Positions 13,077-24,884 of a stretch of 64,000 nt of DNA are shown here, in pieces (position 1 is the first letter of the stretch; every line of letters starts with the position of its first letter). Origin of the DNA: Paralvinella palmiformis. Lineage: Eukaryota > Annelida > Polychaeta > Terebellida > Alvinellidae. The position numbers and the translations under genes are program-made. Below the pieces are notes generated by a model. It was not told where the DNA came from, did not search any database, and worked only from the letters and a program-made list of their open reading frames with translations. Location of the stretch: assembly GCA_025642065.1 (NCBI GenBank), contig JAODUP010000183.1:268501-332500 (forward strand), written 5' to 3'.

Positions 13077-15170
13077 ATCTACAAAGGAATGTCACGTGAG
13101 CGTCATACATATATAATATCCAAACAAAGTCTCCGATTAAATAAAGGTTTGACATGAAAGATTCGAATTATGACTACAACAACATAAGATTGGATACGAT
13201 CAGATCCGAGATAAGATATACTTTAATAAGCAAGAATTTGGTTGTATTAATACAAGAAGAGACGTCAACACAGAAATTAAGATACCATTGAAGAGGGCCA
13301 CCAAGTTGGGAACAAAACGTTTTCTAAACAGCTGGGTATGAATTGAAATACATAAATTGAAACAATGGCGAAGAACATGGTATTTGATTATGTTGTTTAC
13401 CTTAATAGTGATATTGTGACATATAAGTTCTCATCTTCAGCCATGAGTCCCTCTGAGGAGGAAAGCCTCAGCACGTTGCCTCCAAATGTCTCGGTTTCCT
13501 GCTCTCATGTACCAGTTCACATTCACAGTCCCACAGCCCCATACTGTTGTAGTTGATCTCATGACAATCAAGTTACCTGTACTTGGTTCAGGGATGCCAA
13601 TTACTTTAGTTTGAGTTCAAATTGTATATTCTTGGTTCTGGTTCGTACAAACTAATGATTTGAAAATCGAATACTTCGACAAAATAAACTATATAGAAGA
13701 CAATTAGGTATGAAAGGCGCAGCAAAATGTCACAAGGCATGGGCCAGATAGTGGGCAACGTGTCTAAAGACAAACGGATATGATGACGTCTGGTAAGTCG
13801 CGTCCCAATTATTGTGAAATTTGTACGTTACGGACAAAGGCGACCTCGTTTAAAATGGTAACTAATTGAAAGGAATGGCACATTCGCCGAACGAAGGATC
13901 TGACGATAAAATCCAGATCCTGTATTATAAGACGGATGAAGGATTAATTAATATGAAGATAATTTTAATACAAGTTACTAATTATGGGCACTAGGTGATC
14001 TCCAGAACGGTCTCCAATAAACAACAACAACAACAAAAAATAAAAAACCAAGTGTGTGTATTGTTATAGTTGTGTCTTATTTTGTACATTGTTATGATAA
14101 CATATGAAGAAGCTTGTATATAATACATCGTTAGCCATTCTGGTCCATTTGTGTTCTCACAATTCAAAACGAAGATGTTTATTTTCAAAAATGCTTAGTT
14201 TTTTGTACGATAAGTTGTAATGGATGCAAAATAACGATAACAGTCCAAGTAAATGTATTATTCTGAATATATGTTACAATATCTATCGCGTATTCCAATC
14301 GATATGTAATTAGATTAGTTATTTCTGAGGACCATGTGTAAATCGTAATTGTTTGTAACATTGTTCAGCCTATATAATATTATTCGTATATAAACAAGTT
14401 ATTATTGTACATGAATAAACTCATCAAATTATTTAGGTTAATGTGTTTATGTAATCGCATATGTGACGGTACGTAACAAGTGAAAAAAATCATAATATCA
14501 AGTTTGGATTAATTGTTTGTTATTTACGCCATATTGCACATTATCTTAAAACATATTTTATAATCTTTTGTGTCGTCCTTGGCTCTATTTTAGTATATTT
14601 GCATGTGTTCACCATGAATGTTTTATTTTGAAAAATATGAACTTCATCTTAAGCAATCAAACACTATTAGTATAACATGTTGAATACCTAAAGAATCAAT
14701 CCTTTGAGCCATTCTACTTTTAATTTTTATTAAAAATATACAGAATGCAACATCCTTCAAACTATTAATAATACCGTAGTCTTATAATCAGATTCCAGCA
14801 TAAAGATTCTTGTGGATTAAATGAAAACGGGATTTGTTAAATTAAATAAATAGTTCTATGCCATTAAATTAATATTACGTATATAAACAGCTAAATACAT
14901 TAATTTAGTTTCAAACAGAATCTATCCTCGCCGAGAAACTGAAAATATAAATTAAAATAATTGTTTCTTAAGATGAGAATTGTTCAACATATTGCTAGGC
15001 ATATACCTAGATGGATAATTAAATTAGAAACTTCTTTAAGATAAAAATATCACCCAATATCACACTTCATTCTCAGTTGAAGATAGAAAAGAAAGATAAT
15101 TCTTTGATATGTCTCTCAACTATATCTTCTACTTGTTTCATTCAAAAGGTGTTCATATCCTACAGGTTTA
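13077..15170. other. AT-rich noncoding region
   Basis: I find no convincing exon, RNA gene or mobile element here. Small CAA repeats occur near 14020-14037. Confidence 0.5.
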
Positions 15171-15171
15171 G

Positions 15172-15352
15172 TGTGTTTTTGTCACGTACTGAAACATTCA
15201 CACTTTGTGTGGTTTTGTCACGTAAACCCATTAAGACGTAGTACGATTTATCACCTACTGGACACCTTCACACTTTGTGCGATTTTGTCACGTAAACACA
15301 TTAAAACTTAGTACGATTTTGTCATCTGCTGTACACCTTCAGACTTTGAGTG
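15172..15352 (+). repeat. Degenerate tandem repeat, about 80-base unit
   Basis: Two and a half units share TTCACACTTTGTG, GATTTTGTCACGTAAAC and TTAGTACGATTT with moderate divergence. It is a small decayed minisatellite with no coding potential. Confidence 0.7.
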
Positions 15353-15867
15353 GTACCATTACTGTTCCGGAGGGCGAATGGGCGCCGACTCTTCGACCAA
15401 TTCAATTGGAACCTATTGTGACCCACATGGGGTTGTTGAATATTTAGACATAGTAACGGGCGCAAATGTTTTATCATATATATATAAAAGATGGCCGTTT
15501 GCTGAGTAATTTGTTGTCAGATAACAGTGAAACGACAAGCGAATGACTGAAGGAATTGGAAGAAGAGCAAGAAGCGAATATCGAAGAACAACAAACACAG
15601 AATAGATCTACGGAAAGTGAAGCAGAGAGTCGACCAGCCACAAAAATGTGCCTACCCGTATCTTGCGGATTTGGATGGCTTCGAAAGTGTTCTCAAAATC
15701 ATGAGGCACTCGCAAGACCAATCCAGATGTCCAATTCGTACAGGAGTCTCTGTTCTTGTCGATACTTGTCTGATGTCGGCTCTTGTCAGGGCCGAAATTC
15801 TTCTTCCTATATAATAGATTAACCAACAAGCATATATTTTGTTGGCGGCAGCTAATATTGCAATGGC
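15353..15867. other. Unassigned stretch with short open frames
   Basis: Open frames on both strands at about 15556-15870 are short and overlap each other. None shows a recognised domain, good codon bias or convincing splice sites. I leave it unassigned. Confidence 0.3.
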
Positions 15868-16115
15868 CAAAGTCGGTAACTTTTGGTTAGCAGAGGTCGA
15901 TGTTTTTTTTGTTGGTCGCGATTGATGCCTTTTGTTTGCCGAGATCGATATTTTTTATTGGCCGAGATCGATATTTTATGTTTGCGCCGAGATGGATACT
16001 TTTTCTTGGCCGAGATCGATACCTTTTGTTGACCAATTGTCGAAATTCGATACTTTTCACTGATCAAGTGTATGCCTTTCGTTGACCGAAGTCGATGACA
16101 TTGGTTGGCCGAGTG
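15868..16115 (+). repeat. Minisatellite with GGCCGAGATCGATA unit
   Basis: A degenerate unit of roughly 27-30 bases built on GGCCGAGATCGATA followed by a T-rich spacer repeats about eight times. Later units drift toward GACCGAAGTCGATGA. Open frames through it are by-products of the repeat. Confidence 0.75.
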
Positions 16116-16444
16116 TAATATTAATAACTGAAAAATTAAAGCCGAAACTGAGTCGAGTTTATGATACTATATCATCTAAACTACTAAACAAAAAACGATA
16201 CATATCATAGCTCACTCCTTTACTCATATATTGGATACATTTTTTGGTAAAAGAATAGCAACAGATAAACTTTATATTGTAAAACGTGTTCGTACGATTA
16301 AGTGGTAAAAAATAAATAGTTTAAGCTAATCGAAAACTTTGTCGGAAAAAGACCTGTAAGCTTCATAGCTAAATATAATTTTATATTTCAAGGTCAATAT
16401 GGCTGATGAAAATCTCAACCTTTTATCCTAACACAAATATAAAT

Positions 16445-17060
16445 AATAATAATAATGTATATTTATTAAAGCGCCCTTACTAGCAGGAGCCATTATAATA
16501 ATATGTAATATAATACCCCAAATAATATGTAAGTGATTTAAAAGATATTAATTATTTATCTGTGAAAGCGACCTTGAACAGGTGTGTTTTAGAAGCGCTT
16601 TAAAATTTTCAAGAGACGACGCATTTCTAATATTTGTAGGCAACTTATTCCACAAAGTGGGGGCCGCAACATTAAACGCACAATCACCATATGGGTTGAG
16701 CCGAGACATTGGCACCTGCAATGGATGACTGGATGACCTGAGTTTTCGGGATAACGTTCTAATGGACACCAGTTCACACAGGTATTCTGGTGCCATTTAA
16801 TTAATAGATTTATAAGTTATTAATAAAATCTTGAAATGGATACGCTCTCTAACAGGTAGCCAATGTAAGTTTTGAAGAATTAGGGTGATATGATAATATT
16901 TTCTAATATTTGTTACAATGCGAGCTGCACTATTCTGAATTCGCTGAAGGCGATTAATGTTATAATCAGATATGCCATATAACAGGGAGTTACAATAATC
17001 TATACGAGATGTAACTAAGGTATTGACTACAGTTACAATTGCTTCTTGTGTCAAGAATGA
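16445..17060 (-). pseudogene. 3' end of a CR1/L2-type LINE, 5' truncated
   Basis: On the minus strand the C-terminal RT region reads TSRIDYCNSLLYGI, RLQRIQNSAARIV, LHWLPVRERIHFK, an in-frame TAA, then FNVAAPTLWNKLPTNIR and FKALLKHTC. The 3' UTR contains AAGGGCGCTTTAATAAA. It is truncated near 17060, as is usual for LINE insertions. One stop breaks an otherwise readable frame, so the copy is younger than the one at 3.7-5.9 kb. Confidence 0.85.
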
Positions 17061-17654
17061 TTTTAAGAGAGGTTAAGTTACCGTTTAATTGTTTTTAAAG
17101 GCGCGAAGTATCACCTGAATCCCATTTAGCGCATTTCTTACTATGTGAGCGGCCCCCTGTCAGAGTTTGGCCAATCAGGAGAGCCCCTGGATCACACATT
17201 GCATATCCAGTATCAGGTGGCTCTCTCGCCGAACAACAAAACCATACCAAACCTCTCCCCATCATTTAGCGTCCGGGAAGCAGTAGAGCAAGTTCCCCTC
17301 CCACCACTTACCCCTTGTTTTTCTTAACCAATCTTAGTCTTATGTGTTTAGACAACATCATAATTGTTAATAATAATATATGTATACTATATGTTAATAT
17401 ATAATGTAGTGGAGTAGTTTCTTTGTCAGTCATTAATAAATGACGTGTTTCCCCAAACGCGTTTTCTATTATATCAATTTGCATACATTTAAACAGTGGA
17501 TGTTCTTAAGATTGTAGTAGGCAGTTCGGCATACTGATGTGGATATGTTCATACATGTTAATACATTGGTCAAAACAACCCCTATATTTTTTACGGACAT
17601 ATTAGGGGTAATCTAAAATGCACCCATCTGTAATGCTGGTGTCTTTAGGGATTT
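17061..17654. other. Noncoding spacer
   Basis: No exon or element is recognised. A 60-residue plus-strand frame at 17145-17327 has no family resemblance. Confidence 0.4.
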
Positions 17655-17800
17655 TATGGGTACTTTCGTGGTCTAGTTGGTAACGCGTTGGACCACAGAT
17701 AACTATGCCCCTGAGTTCAAACCTCGCCGTGGGTATATCTGAATGGTGTTTCACCTTTGACTTCGCTTCATTGTGACCGTTAAACATCAATCGTCATCAG
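17655..17800 (+). mobile_element. SINE copy with internal deletion
   Basis: The head is well preserved (A box GTGGTCTAGTTGGTAACG, B box GAGTTCAAACCTCGC), and so is the body block GGTGTTTCACCTTTGACTT. The segment that normally follows, including the CCCATTTAG box, is missing: the copy jumps from CTTCGCTTCATT to GTGACCGTTAAACATC. Confidence 0.75.
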
Positions 17801-17910
17801 AATCATGATTTCACTCAAATACACTAGTATCATTTCTCTTAAACACGTTATATATAAGACAAAATTCCCAACTTTTAAGGAAAGTCTCTCTAAACTTCTC
17901 TAAACCATCT

Positions 17911-19140
17911 TCAAGCGTTTCGATCGTTTGATTTCATTTTTTCTTCACATTCTTGTGATTGAAACATCTTGCGAACATCTGGTCCGGTGAAAATATGATC
18001 TTTGATTTTTGCTCTTGACAGATGTGGAAACATATTGGAAATCCCTTTGAAAACTTCGCCTTCATTTTTCAGTGCTTTCGCGAACTGTTTGACAAGCCCA
18101 ACTTTAATATGCGGTGGAGACATTACAACCTTCTTATATTCTGAAAAGGGCTGGTACTTCACATTATATGTGCCCGGGATAAACTGTTTTCTTTGAAGCC
18201 AATGTCATTTGCGGTAGTATTTAGATGTAGCACGACTTTCCCATAGGAAAAGAAAGCAGCACTATTTTGTATAGCCTCCTTTTTTCCCTTATATCCAATT
18301 GGTACTGATGGATACCGATTTCCACTGTGCAAAGTAACACATTTGAGACTTCTGGAGGAACTGACTATGAAGAGATGCCAATCATATCCAGTTCTTGAAA
18401 CAAATTCTTAATGTCATTACAGTAACATAAATGACCTTTCACCGAAATATATTTTGAAAACCTTTCAATTGTTTTCCCTAGCAGCTGTAGTTTGACTGTT
18501 GTTGTCCAAAAATGTTCAACTCCGTCAGTCTCGATGTTAAAAGATCTCCATTACACTTCGTCAGCCCGAGATCTCGAATCAAATCACCCAGTTTCTGATG
18601 GTCTGGAAGATGTCAGTATAACTAATGTGGCCTATGGGGCCTATGAGAAGACAGCTCTTTAGCTATATAGGTCCCCCCAGTTTGCACATTTGAATAATTA
18701 TTAATATATCTAATTTAAATTGTAAATATATATATATGTATAAAATTGGAAATAAATTCATTGTCATTGTCGTTGTACGATTCTTTAGATTCCAATTCAA
18801 AATTTTCACCTTCACTCTCCAAATCTTTAGCAGACAGTTATCCAGAATGTGAAACTGGAGCAATAGATGATGGAATATCTGGATATATGATATCATGTCG
18901 ATTTTTCATTTCCTTGACTTGACTCGTGAAATATCCACCGTATAGAAGTAGCAGTCCTTCACATGGTTCTGTGGTTCTTTCCATATTCGTGGTGTGATAT
19001 ATTGAGAGGGTGTTATCTCGCATACAACCCTCCAAATCCGATCGACATGTACCACAAACTAAGTGTGGAGCCCATGATTTCTCTTGATCCATAATCTTCA
19101 TGGCCAAATATAATTCATAAGGTTGTGCAAACTTTGCAGA
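17911..19140 (-). pseudogene. Decayed copy of a recurrent mobile-type gene of unknown function
   Basis: Blocks on the minus strand occur in the order expected for one protein. The first is a Cys-rich N-terminal block (DQEKSWAPHLVCGTCRSDL near 19080, PDIPSSIAPVSHSG near 18860). Next come LGDLIRDLGLTKCNGDLL near 18590, LHSGNRYPSVPIGYKGKKEA near 18310, PPHIKVGLVKQFAKAL near 18100, and IFTGPDVRKMF near 17980. From memory, these match a family of uncharacterised, repeatedly duplicated proteins seen in arthropod, cnidarian and mollusc genomes that behave like domesticated or mobile-element genes. Stops, frameshifts, a TA insertion near 18720 and a missing middle region make this copy dead. The family recognition is moderately confident; its biochemical role is unknown to me. 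Confidence 0.65.
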
Positions 19141-19304
19141 TACTTTGATTCAATGTTTTCCATGAATCCATAAACATAAAAAAAATGTATCGCCAGCTTC
19201 GCGAAGAAGACATTGTACACTTGAATAATACTAAGTTGATCAATGGGCGTATAGGCCTTTATATACATCATATATGGGGGTCAGCAATAGAACAGTCTAG
19301 AAAG

Positions 19305-19480
19305 CACTGGAACATTCATGACAGGACTGGAACATTCTATTCTAGAAAGTACTGGAATATTCAAGAAAGAATTAAACCATTGCAGCCATTAGAAGATTCT
19401 AGAAAGGGCCAAAACATTCTAGATAGCATCAGGTCCTAAGAGGTATTGGAATATTCGGTGCTTGAAATTTCAAGAATGTG
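19305..19480. promoter_or_regulatory. Cluster of heat-shock-element-like palindromes
   Basis: Three perfect three-unit heat-shock elements (GAAnnTTCnnGAA) are present: GAATATTCAAGAA at 19355-19367, GAAGATTCTAGAA at 19392-19404 and GAAATTTCAAGAA at 19464-19476. Two-unit forms occur at 19310-19317, 19330-19337, 19340-19347 and 19449-19456. This is the binding pattern of heat shock factor. The next gene downstream is the lectin, whose 5' end is not resolved. The pattern could also be the residue of a decayed short tandem repeat. Confidence 0.45.
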
Positions 19481-20252
19481 GACTATTTCTTTTTTTAAAC
19501 CTGACATATAGTTCAAATTAATGGCAAAATATGTTTAATATAACAAAGCTGAGTGGAAAATGCCATAACATTAACGCAATAAAAGTTTGGTTACATTGTG
19601 TTTTATATATATACGAGCATCGCATAATGGCTTGGACTTGTTTATACTCCCCAACCCAAAAACTCCTGGATCCGCCCCTGGATCTATCTCATATTTTATT
19701 TATCACTCGTGCATCGATTCATACGCCTACTTTCACAAACCCAATCATTCAGTTAAAATGGCTGCCTTCATATGGTGCAAAGAAAAAATTATACATATTT
19801 AATATCAGTTCGAGCAATGCGTTGGAGCCAACATGTATTCTGTTATGATGACAAGTAAATGAAAACCGACGCATCCATTATCAGAATAGAAGAATTGTGT
19901 ATGTTCTGAAATATGGATTTAAAGTACGATGACTTTATAAATATTTGATATCATAAAGCTCATTGGCTGCTGATTGGTGAGCATCTGTCCCCTATTCATT
20001 GAGATTCAGACGCTACGAGATATATGCGCCACAAGTATCATTATTGGTTGGTTTTCATCTTATTAGCTGGTATATTTAAAGTGCTATGTCTTCTATTAGT
20101 CGGATATGCATCTATGTAGCAATTTGGTGGAAATTGGCCAGGCTCGGCAAACTTGGTACGTGGTTAAATTTCTTATCCAGTTATGTATGTTTCGGGATAT
20201 CGTATTTACAAATTAATATAAACCTACCAGATACTCACGTATAGTTGTATAT

Positions 20253-20403
20253 ATTATGTTACAGTTAATCTGTATAATCGGGTAATATGTATATTACCTG
20301 AAATGTTCAGGTAAAGCGTCTATTGATAACTGAGATTTATTACAGATTATCTGAAAATTTCAGGTAATATACACATTACCTGATTATACAGATTAACTGT
20401 ATA

Positions 20404-20405
<2 letters not shown>
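20253..20405. repeat. Foldback inverted repeat with about 60-base arms
   Basis: The left arm 20253-20314 and right arm 20347-20405 are near-perfect reverse complements (ACAGTTAATCTGTATAATC on the left, GATTATACAGATTAACTGT on the right). Each arm contains a smaller palindrome around CAGGTAATATACACATTACC. The loop is about 32 bases. A TA then TG microsatellite follows directly. It resembles a foldback or MITE-type element. Confidence 0.8.

Positions 20406-20489
<84 letters not shown>
20404..20489. repeat. (TA)n(TG)n compound microsatellite
   Basis: A short TA tract grades into about 34 TG units with one CG interruption, directly adjoining the foldback repeat. Confidence 0.95.
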
Positions 20490-20490
<1 letters not shown>

Positions 20491-20658
20491 GTAGTCACTA
20501 AAATAATTGGCCCTAGCTGTTACCCCGCATTTTATTTCAAATATTTTACAACATCCTTTCAAATCAGCCGTCATGGCAGTATACATCCAGACAATTTGTT
20601 GAACGACGATACCATCACGATTATCACGAGTAACCTATTTCTTCTTAACATCCGACAG

Positions 20659-21063
20659 TAATCGTAGATAAGGGAGGGATTCGCCCCGACGACGTGGCGC
20701 CTCTAAGCGATGGTTCTACCAACACCTGCACCTCTTTCGTGGCAACGCTACACCAATACACGCAGCTGTTTGAGCGGGCCAACTGTAGTGCCGATCAGAT
20801 GAGTGTCACTTTGGTCGGTCGAGACATGAGGTGTGACCAGACTATCTACGTGGTGGGATTAGGCGGAGCTGATGTAGACAAGTCGCAGAATAGGTGGAAG
20901 ACGTGTACACCGAGATGGCAGACAACGACCGATCTTCACGTCGATTGGTGTCTTTACGACTGCGATTGTAGCGCCGGTTGCGAACAAGTGATGGTATTAC
21001 GATGGCCAAACGTGCCAACGGAGAGTTCGTGGACCTTGTGTGACATATCTCAACATTGTAACG
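20659..21063 (+). CDS. Lectin gene exon a: Cys-rich N-terminal domain
   Basis: The acceptor follows a pyrimidine-rich tract ending ATCCGACAG. The frame runs IVDKGGIRPDDVAPLSDG through to CDISQHCN. The donor is AACG|GTACGG, leaving phase 1. It contains about eleven cysteines, suggesting a disulphide-stabilised secreted domain. The exact acceptor is inferred; the frame itself is open only from 20649. Confidence 0.78.
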
Positions 21064-21728
21064 GTACGGTAGGAGTTTTTAGTTATTCCCTATGTCGATT
21101 GCGTCGATCTAGTGAGTCAGTGAGTTTATAGGTCAGTCAGTCAGTCAGTCAGTCGTCCAGTGAAGTTTGGAGTTGTCAGCCAGTCTGTTTATGGAGGTTA
21201 ATGCCTTTTTGTGTGCTAGTAAATCGTCCTGTCTGGATGTAGGTCTGTCTATCTCTTTGCACATCTACTAGTTTCTCACACAAACCAGCGTACTAATTGT
21301 ATCAATGTGCATACATCAACACCCAACCTCTTAATAACATATAATCCTAATTATGAATTTATTTCGGGAAGAGAGTACCTTTAGATTAATGGTTTGGTAA
21401 AAAACACATAGGCTTATCGCATTCTACCTCCCAAATTTATTTTCGGTTAATTTGATAAAATAGCAAATATCCCACACATTAATATATTTCATAATTATAA
21501 TATTTCAAGGATTCTGTAAGGATCAGAGTGCATGTTATATATACGGCAATGGGAGCTGGGACGACGGAGTTGACTTCTGTCGGCTCTTACACCCTAATGC
21601 TCGGATGATAGAAGAACGCTCTGACGACGAAGGGCAGAAACATATAGCAGAGGCATGTATGTAGGCCTGTGTAATAATAATAATAAAATAATAAAATGAT
21701 AATAATAACGATGATGATGATGATGATG

Positions 21729-21805
<77 letters not shown>

Positions 21806-22298
21806 AATAATAATAATAATAATAATAATAAATGATAATAATAATAATGACGATAATGACGATGCTGATGTTGCTGCTGCTGATGATAATAATAATTATT
21901 ATTATTATTGTTATTATTGTGTTTTTATTTAAGTTGCTGGTTAGTTATATCTGTATTCCTCCAGTCTAATATATTAATATTAATGTAGACGAGTTACTAG
22001 TCGTTAGCATTCGCTTTATTTAATGTATGCTGAAGAAAATTATCGTCTTACTTTAGTGGCAGCAGGTTATACGGAATACTGGATTGCTGGCAGACGCCCA
22101 CCTAGAGGTGGTAGATATGTATTCTACTGGAACTCGTCTGGAACCAGACTCCAATATACGAAGTGGCATAATAACCAGCCATACTCGACTAGCGGCGGGT
22201 CCGACTGCATTAAAGCGGACAAGACTCACAACTGGAAATGGGGTGACGACAAGTGTCTCAAGCCAGCGATGTACATGTGTGAGATAGTGGAGAATTGA
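20659..22298 (+). CDS. Secreted Cys-rich C-type lectin-domain protein (three 3' exons resolved)
   Basis: Exons 20659-21063, 21510-21656 and 22057-22298 join in phase (1, then 1) with GT-AG introns. The first gives a Cys-rich domain of about 135 residues, with a block DWCLYDCDCSAGC and a following VMVLRWPN and WTLCDIS. This resembles the galactose-binding or F5/8-type-C-like domains often fused to lectins in molluscs. The second and third exons form a C-type lectin domain: CYIYGNGSWDDGVDFC, YWIAG, WHNNQP, DCIKAD, KWGDDKC and MYMCE. The family's conserved cysteines are present. The usual calcium/sugar triads are not: the EPN/QPD position reads QPY and the WND position is WGD. Canonical calcium-dependent sugar binding is therefore doubtful. 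The 5' exon with the signal peptide was not located. AATAAA at 22692-22697 is a possible polyadenylation signal. Confidence 0.8.
21510..21656 (+). CDS. Lectin gene exon b: first half of the C-type lectin domain
   Basis: The acceptor is TATTTCAAG|GA and the donor GCAT|GTATGT. It encodes GFCKDQSACYIY, a GNGSWDD block and FCRLLHPNARMIEE, the typical N-terminal half of a C-type lectin fold. Its 147 bases keep phase 1 at both ends. Confidence 0.85.
21683..21910. repeat. Compound trinucleotide microsatellite (ATA/ATG)n in lectin intron
   Basis: Alternating blocks of AAT/ATA and GAT/ATG units fill more than 200 bases of the intron between lectin exons b and c. Apparent Met/Ile open frames here are artefacts. 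Confidence 0.95.
22057..22298 (+). CDS. Lectin gene exon c: second half of the C-type lectin domain and stop
   Basis: The acceptor is GTCTTACTTTAG|TG, which completes a Leu codon with the preceding exon. The frame runs AAGYTEYWIAGRRP, WNSSG, WHNNQPYSTSGGSDC, WKWGDDKC, MYMCEIVEN and then TGA. The NNQPY segment lacks the acidic residue of EPN/QPD motifs. Confidence 0.88.
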
Positions 22299-23239
22299 TA
22301 AAGTTCTCGGCGTACAAATTATGGTGGCTCGATAACAGGAAATACGATCAACAAACGTATGCTTTGGACGGCCATTGAGGAAAATCTCTGGTAAATAATT
22401 TCCTCGTAATTCGTCACACCTGTTATGACGCACTAACCACTGCTCAAAGTTTCCAAGCTTAACTAATCACCTGTATGTCAGAAGAATGTCTTAAATTATT
22501 ATCGTCATGTCAAAAGTCTATGACAGGTCCAATAACGTCTTGCCCCAAAATTAATGACGAGCAGCGTTGTGCAGTGCTTTTAAATTCCAATTATAATCTT
22601 TTGTTTAAATAGTAAATTTCTACGGGTTAAAAAAGCGTTTTAGTTTCGTATAAATAATTCATTAAAATGTAAAGAATATTCTCTGTGTACTAATAAAATC
22701 CAAAAAATATAAAGTTTTTGCATATAATGGTGCTTCGCGTGAAGACTATTTGACTCAAAAAAGTATAAAGTACTAGATTTATATATTTTTATCAAAGACA
22801 AGCACGATACACGATACACAGAGGATACATGTATCTATAATGTGAAGGATATTTGATTGATTGATTGACTGAGTGAATGAGTGACTGGGTGTGAACGTGG
22901 ATATTTTAGCCTCGGGATGGTCTCACATGTGACATATGGCTGAAGGTCCATAACGTTGAGAAACAGAATAATTACGCCGGAGAGGTTTTATTTGAGGATG
23001 AAACATCCCACAGACAAAGATGACTCTGGAACTTAAGCCCATTACGTAGAAATCTGCAGTGTACTCTATTACCACCAGAATCACTTGGGGAGATATTCCG
23101 GAGTGTTTGTGAATATGGATAGATGTGTCCATGTGCGTCTATATTAGTCTTATTTTACTCTGTGTGGGATGGATGCTGAATGTTGTTTGACGACACATCA
23201 GCACAATTTAAGCCATTCAGTGTCCTTTACTATGTGTGG

Positions 23240-23244
<5 letters not shown>

Positions 23245-23289
<45 letters not shown>

Positions 23290-23315
23290 TGTGTGTATGT
23301 GTGCGTGTGTGTGTG
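23245..23315. repeat. (AT)n(GT)n compound microsatellite
   Basis: About 20 AT units followed by GT-rich sequence with a few substitutions. Confidence 0.95.
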
Positions 23316-23376
23316 GAGCGTGATTTTCTAAAACATTCATATGCGGTAAATATGAAGTTTGTTTAGCATTTGCTTA

Positions 23377-23410
23377 TTACTACTACTACTACTACTACTG
23401 TTTCTGCTGT

Positions 23411-23445
<35 letters not shown>

Positions 23446-23475
23446 CTACAACAACAACAACTACTACTACTACTA
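23377..23475. repeat. (ACT)n trinucleotide repeat
   Basis: ACT/CTA units with short interruptions and a CAA block span about 100 bases. Confidence 0.93.
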
Positions 23476-24884
23476 ACTACCAACACCAACTTTAGTAAGC
23501 ATTAACATCAGTGTCCAACGTTTGTTATATCGATTTTGTGCCATATTTATCGACCAACGAATTAATTATTACTGTAAGCCGTCTGATGTAAACAATATTT
23601 TATTGCCGCAAAAGTGTACTGTAAACATCGCCTCCACCCAATTGACATCGACGGCGGTCACTATGGTAACCACGTGTCACTACGCCAGCGACTATGTATT
23701 AAGTGCCAGTCATAATGAAAAATAATAATTTTATTCCGAGTGTCAAACGTCATAAAGTTCTAGAACACTTTTAAAACGGTTATACATTAAATAGTAGCTT
23801 AAAACTGGAGACCTCAAAGATACGTATTGACACCGAGGTGTCATTGTCATATCACAACAAATAAAATAAGGCGCTTATAGTAACGAATAGATTAATCAAT
23901 AACGGTCATGGGCAACTTAGCAACATTTGAGGAACCTCAAAACAGAAGAACCAACATAAAAGGTAAGAGAGTATATTTATCTGAATTCCTACATTTTGTG
24001 ATGGCGGTGAATAGAATTTCTGATTTAGGCCACGAGGCTTCTTTCGAGTAGCATAATAAACAGTTCATAAATATTAATCCACTCTTCCTGAAGCTAGGCC
24101 AGCACATAATCGAGCATTCAATCATTTTGTGATCATTCTTAAAAGTTTACATTGGCTTTTTGTTGAGTCGTCGAAAACTGACGGATTTCTGACATTATCC
24201 AACGTGAATATTAATACAAATTTAACATAATTAGAACGTCTTCCGACTTTAGATCTAGCTATATTCTAGTTATTCTCGCTGTCAATCTTCTACGATTTTA
24301 TTAAGGATTTTTTTTAAATTTGACAAAGCTCTCCTATTAATGATCAGAATGTTGAAGTGCCGCTATCAGTATGTTGTCTAAATGTTAAATTCCCCTGAGG
24401 AATAAAGCTATGATGATGATGATGATGATGATGATGACGACGATGTAGTACATTTCCAATCGTATATAAGCCGTGGTTGGTTTGCTATTTCTAGAGGCTA
24501 TGGCTAGCAGTATCAGTTTAAAACGGTGTTAATCTGTAACAGAAGGCTTAGTTGTGGCATCCAAAATAGGTTAACGAAATGCACCGGTAACGAATGAAGC
24601 ACTTGCAGACAAGGAAAGCGAAAAGCCTATCAGCTGGGGGTAGTTGTTAAATGTGGATTTTCCACGTCTTATCTTGAAACCTAGTAAGTGAAGAACTGTG
24701 TATCTCTTGAGAGGGCGTATTCAGTTGTAATTAAATGATTGATGCATTAGAACGTGCTTATCGATCTACTCACCTCAAATAGTTGAGGTCATGGTGAGAC
24801 AGTTCGGCAACGATTTTAACAAAGCTCTGTCTCCTTCCTAAGACAACGGTGTCCCCCATCTTAAGAGAGATGCATTATAGTTTA

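Noticed and set aside
17655..17730. Possible tRNA gene
   Set aside because: A and B boxes are present, but the acceptor stem does not pair and the conserved SINE body follows directly, so it is a SINE head.
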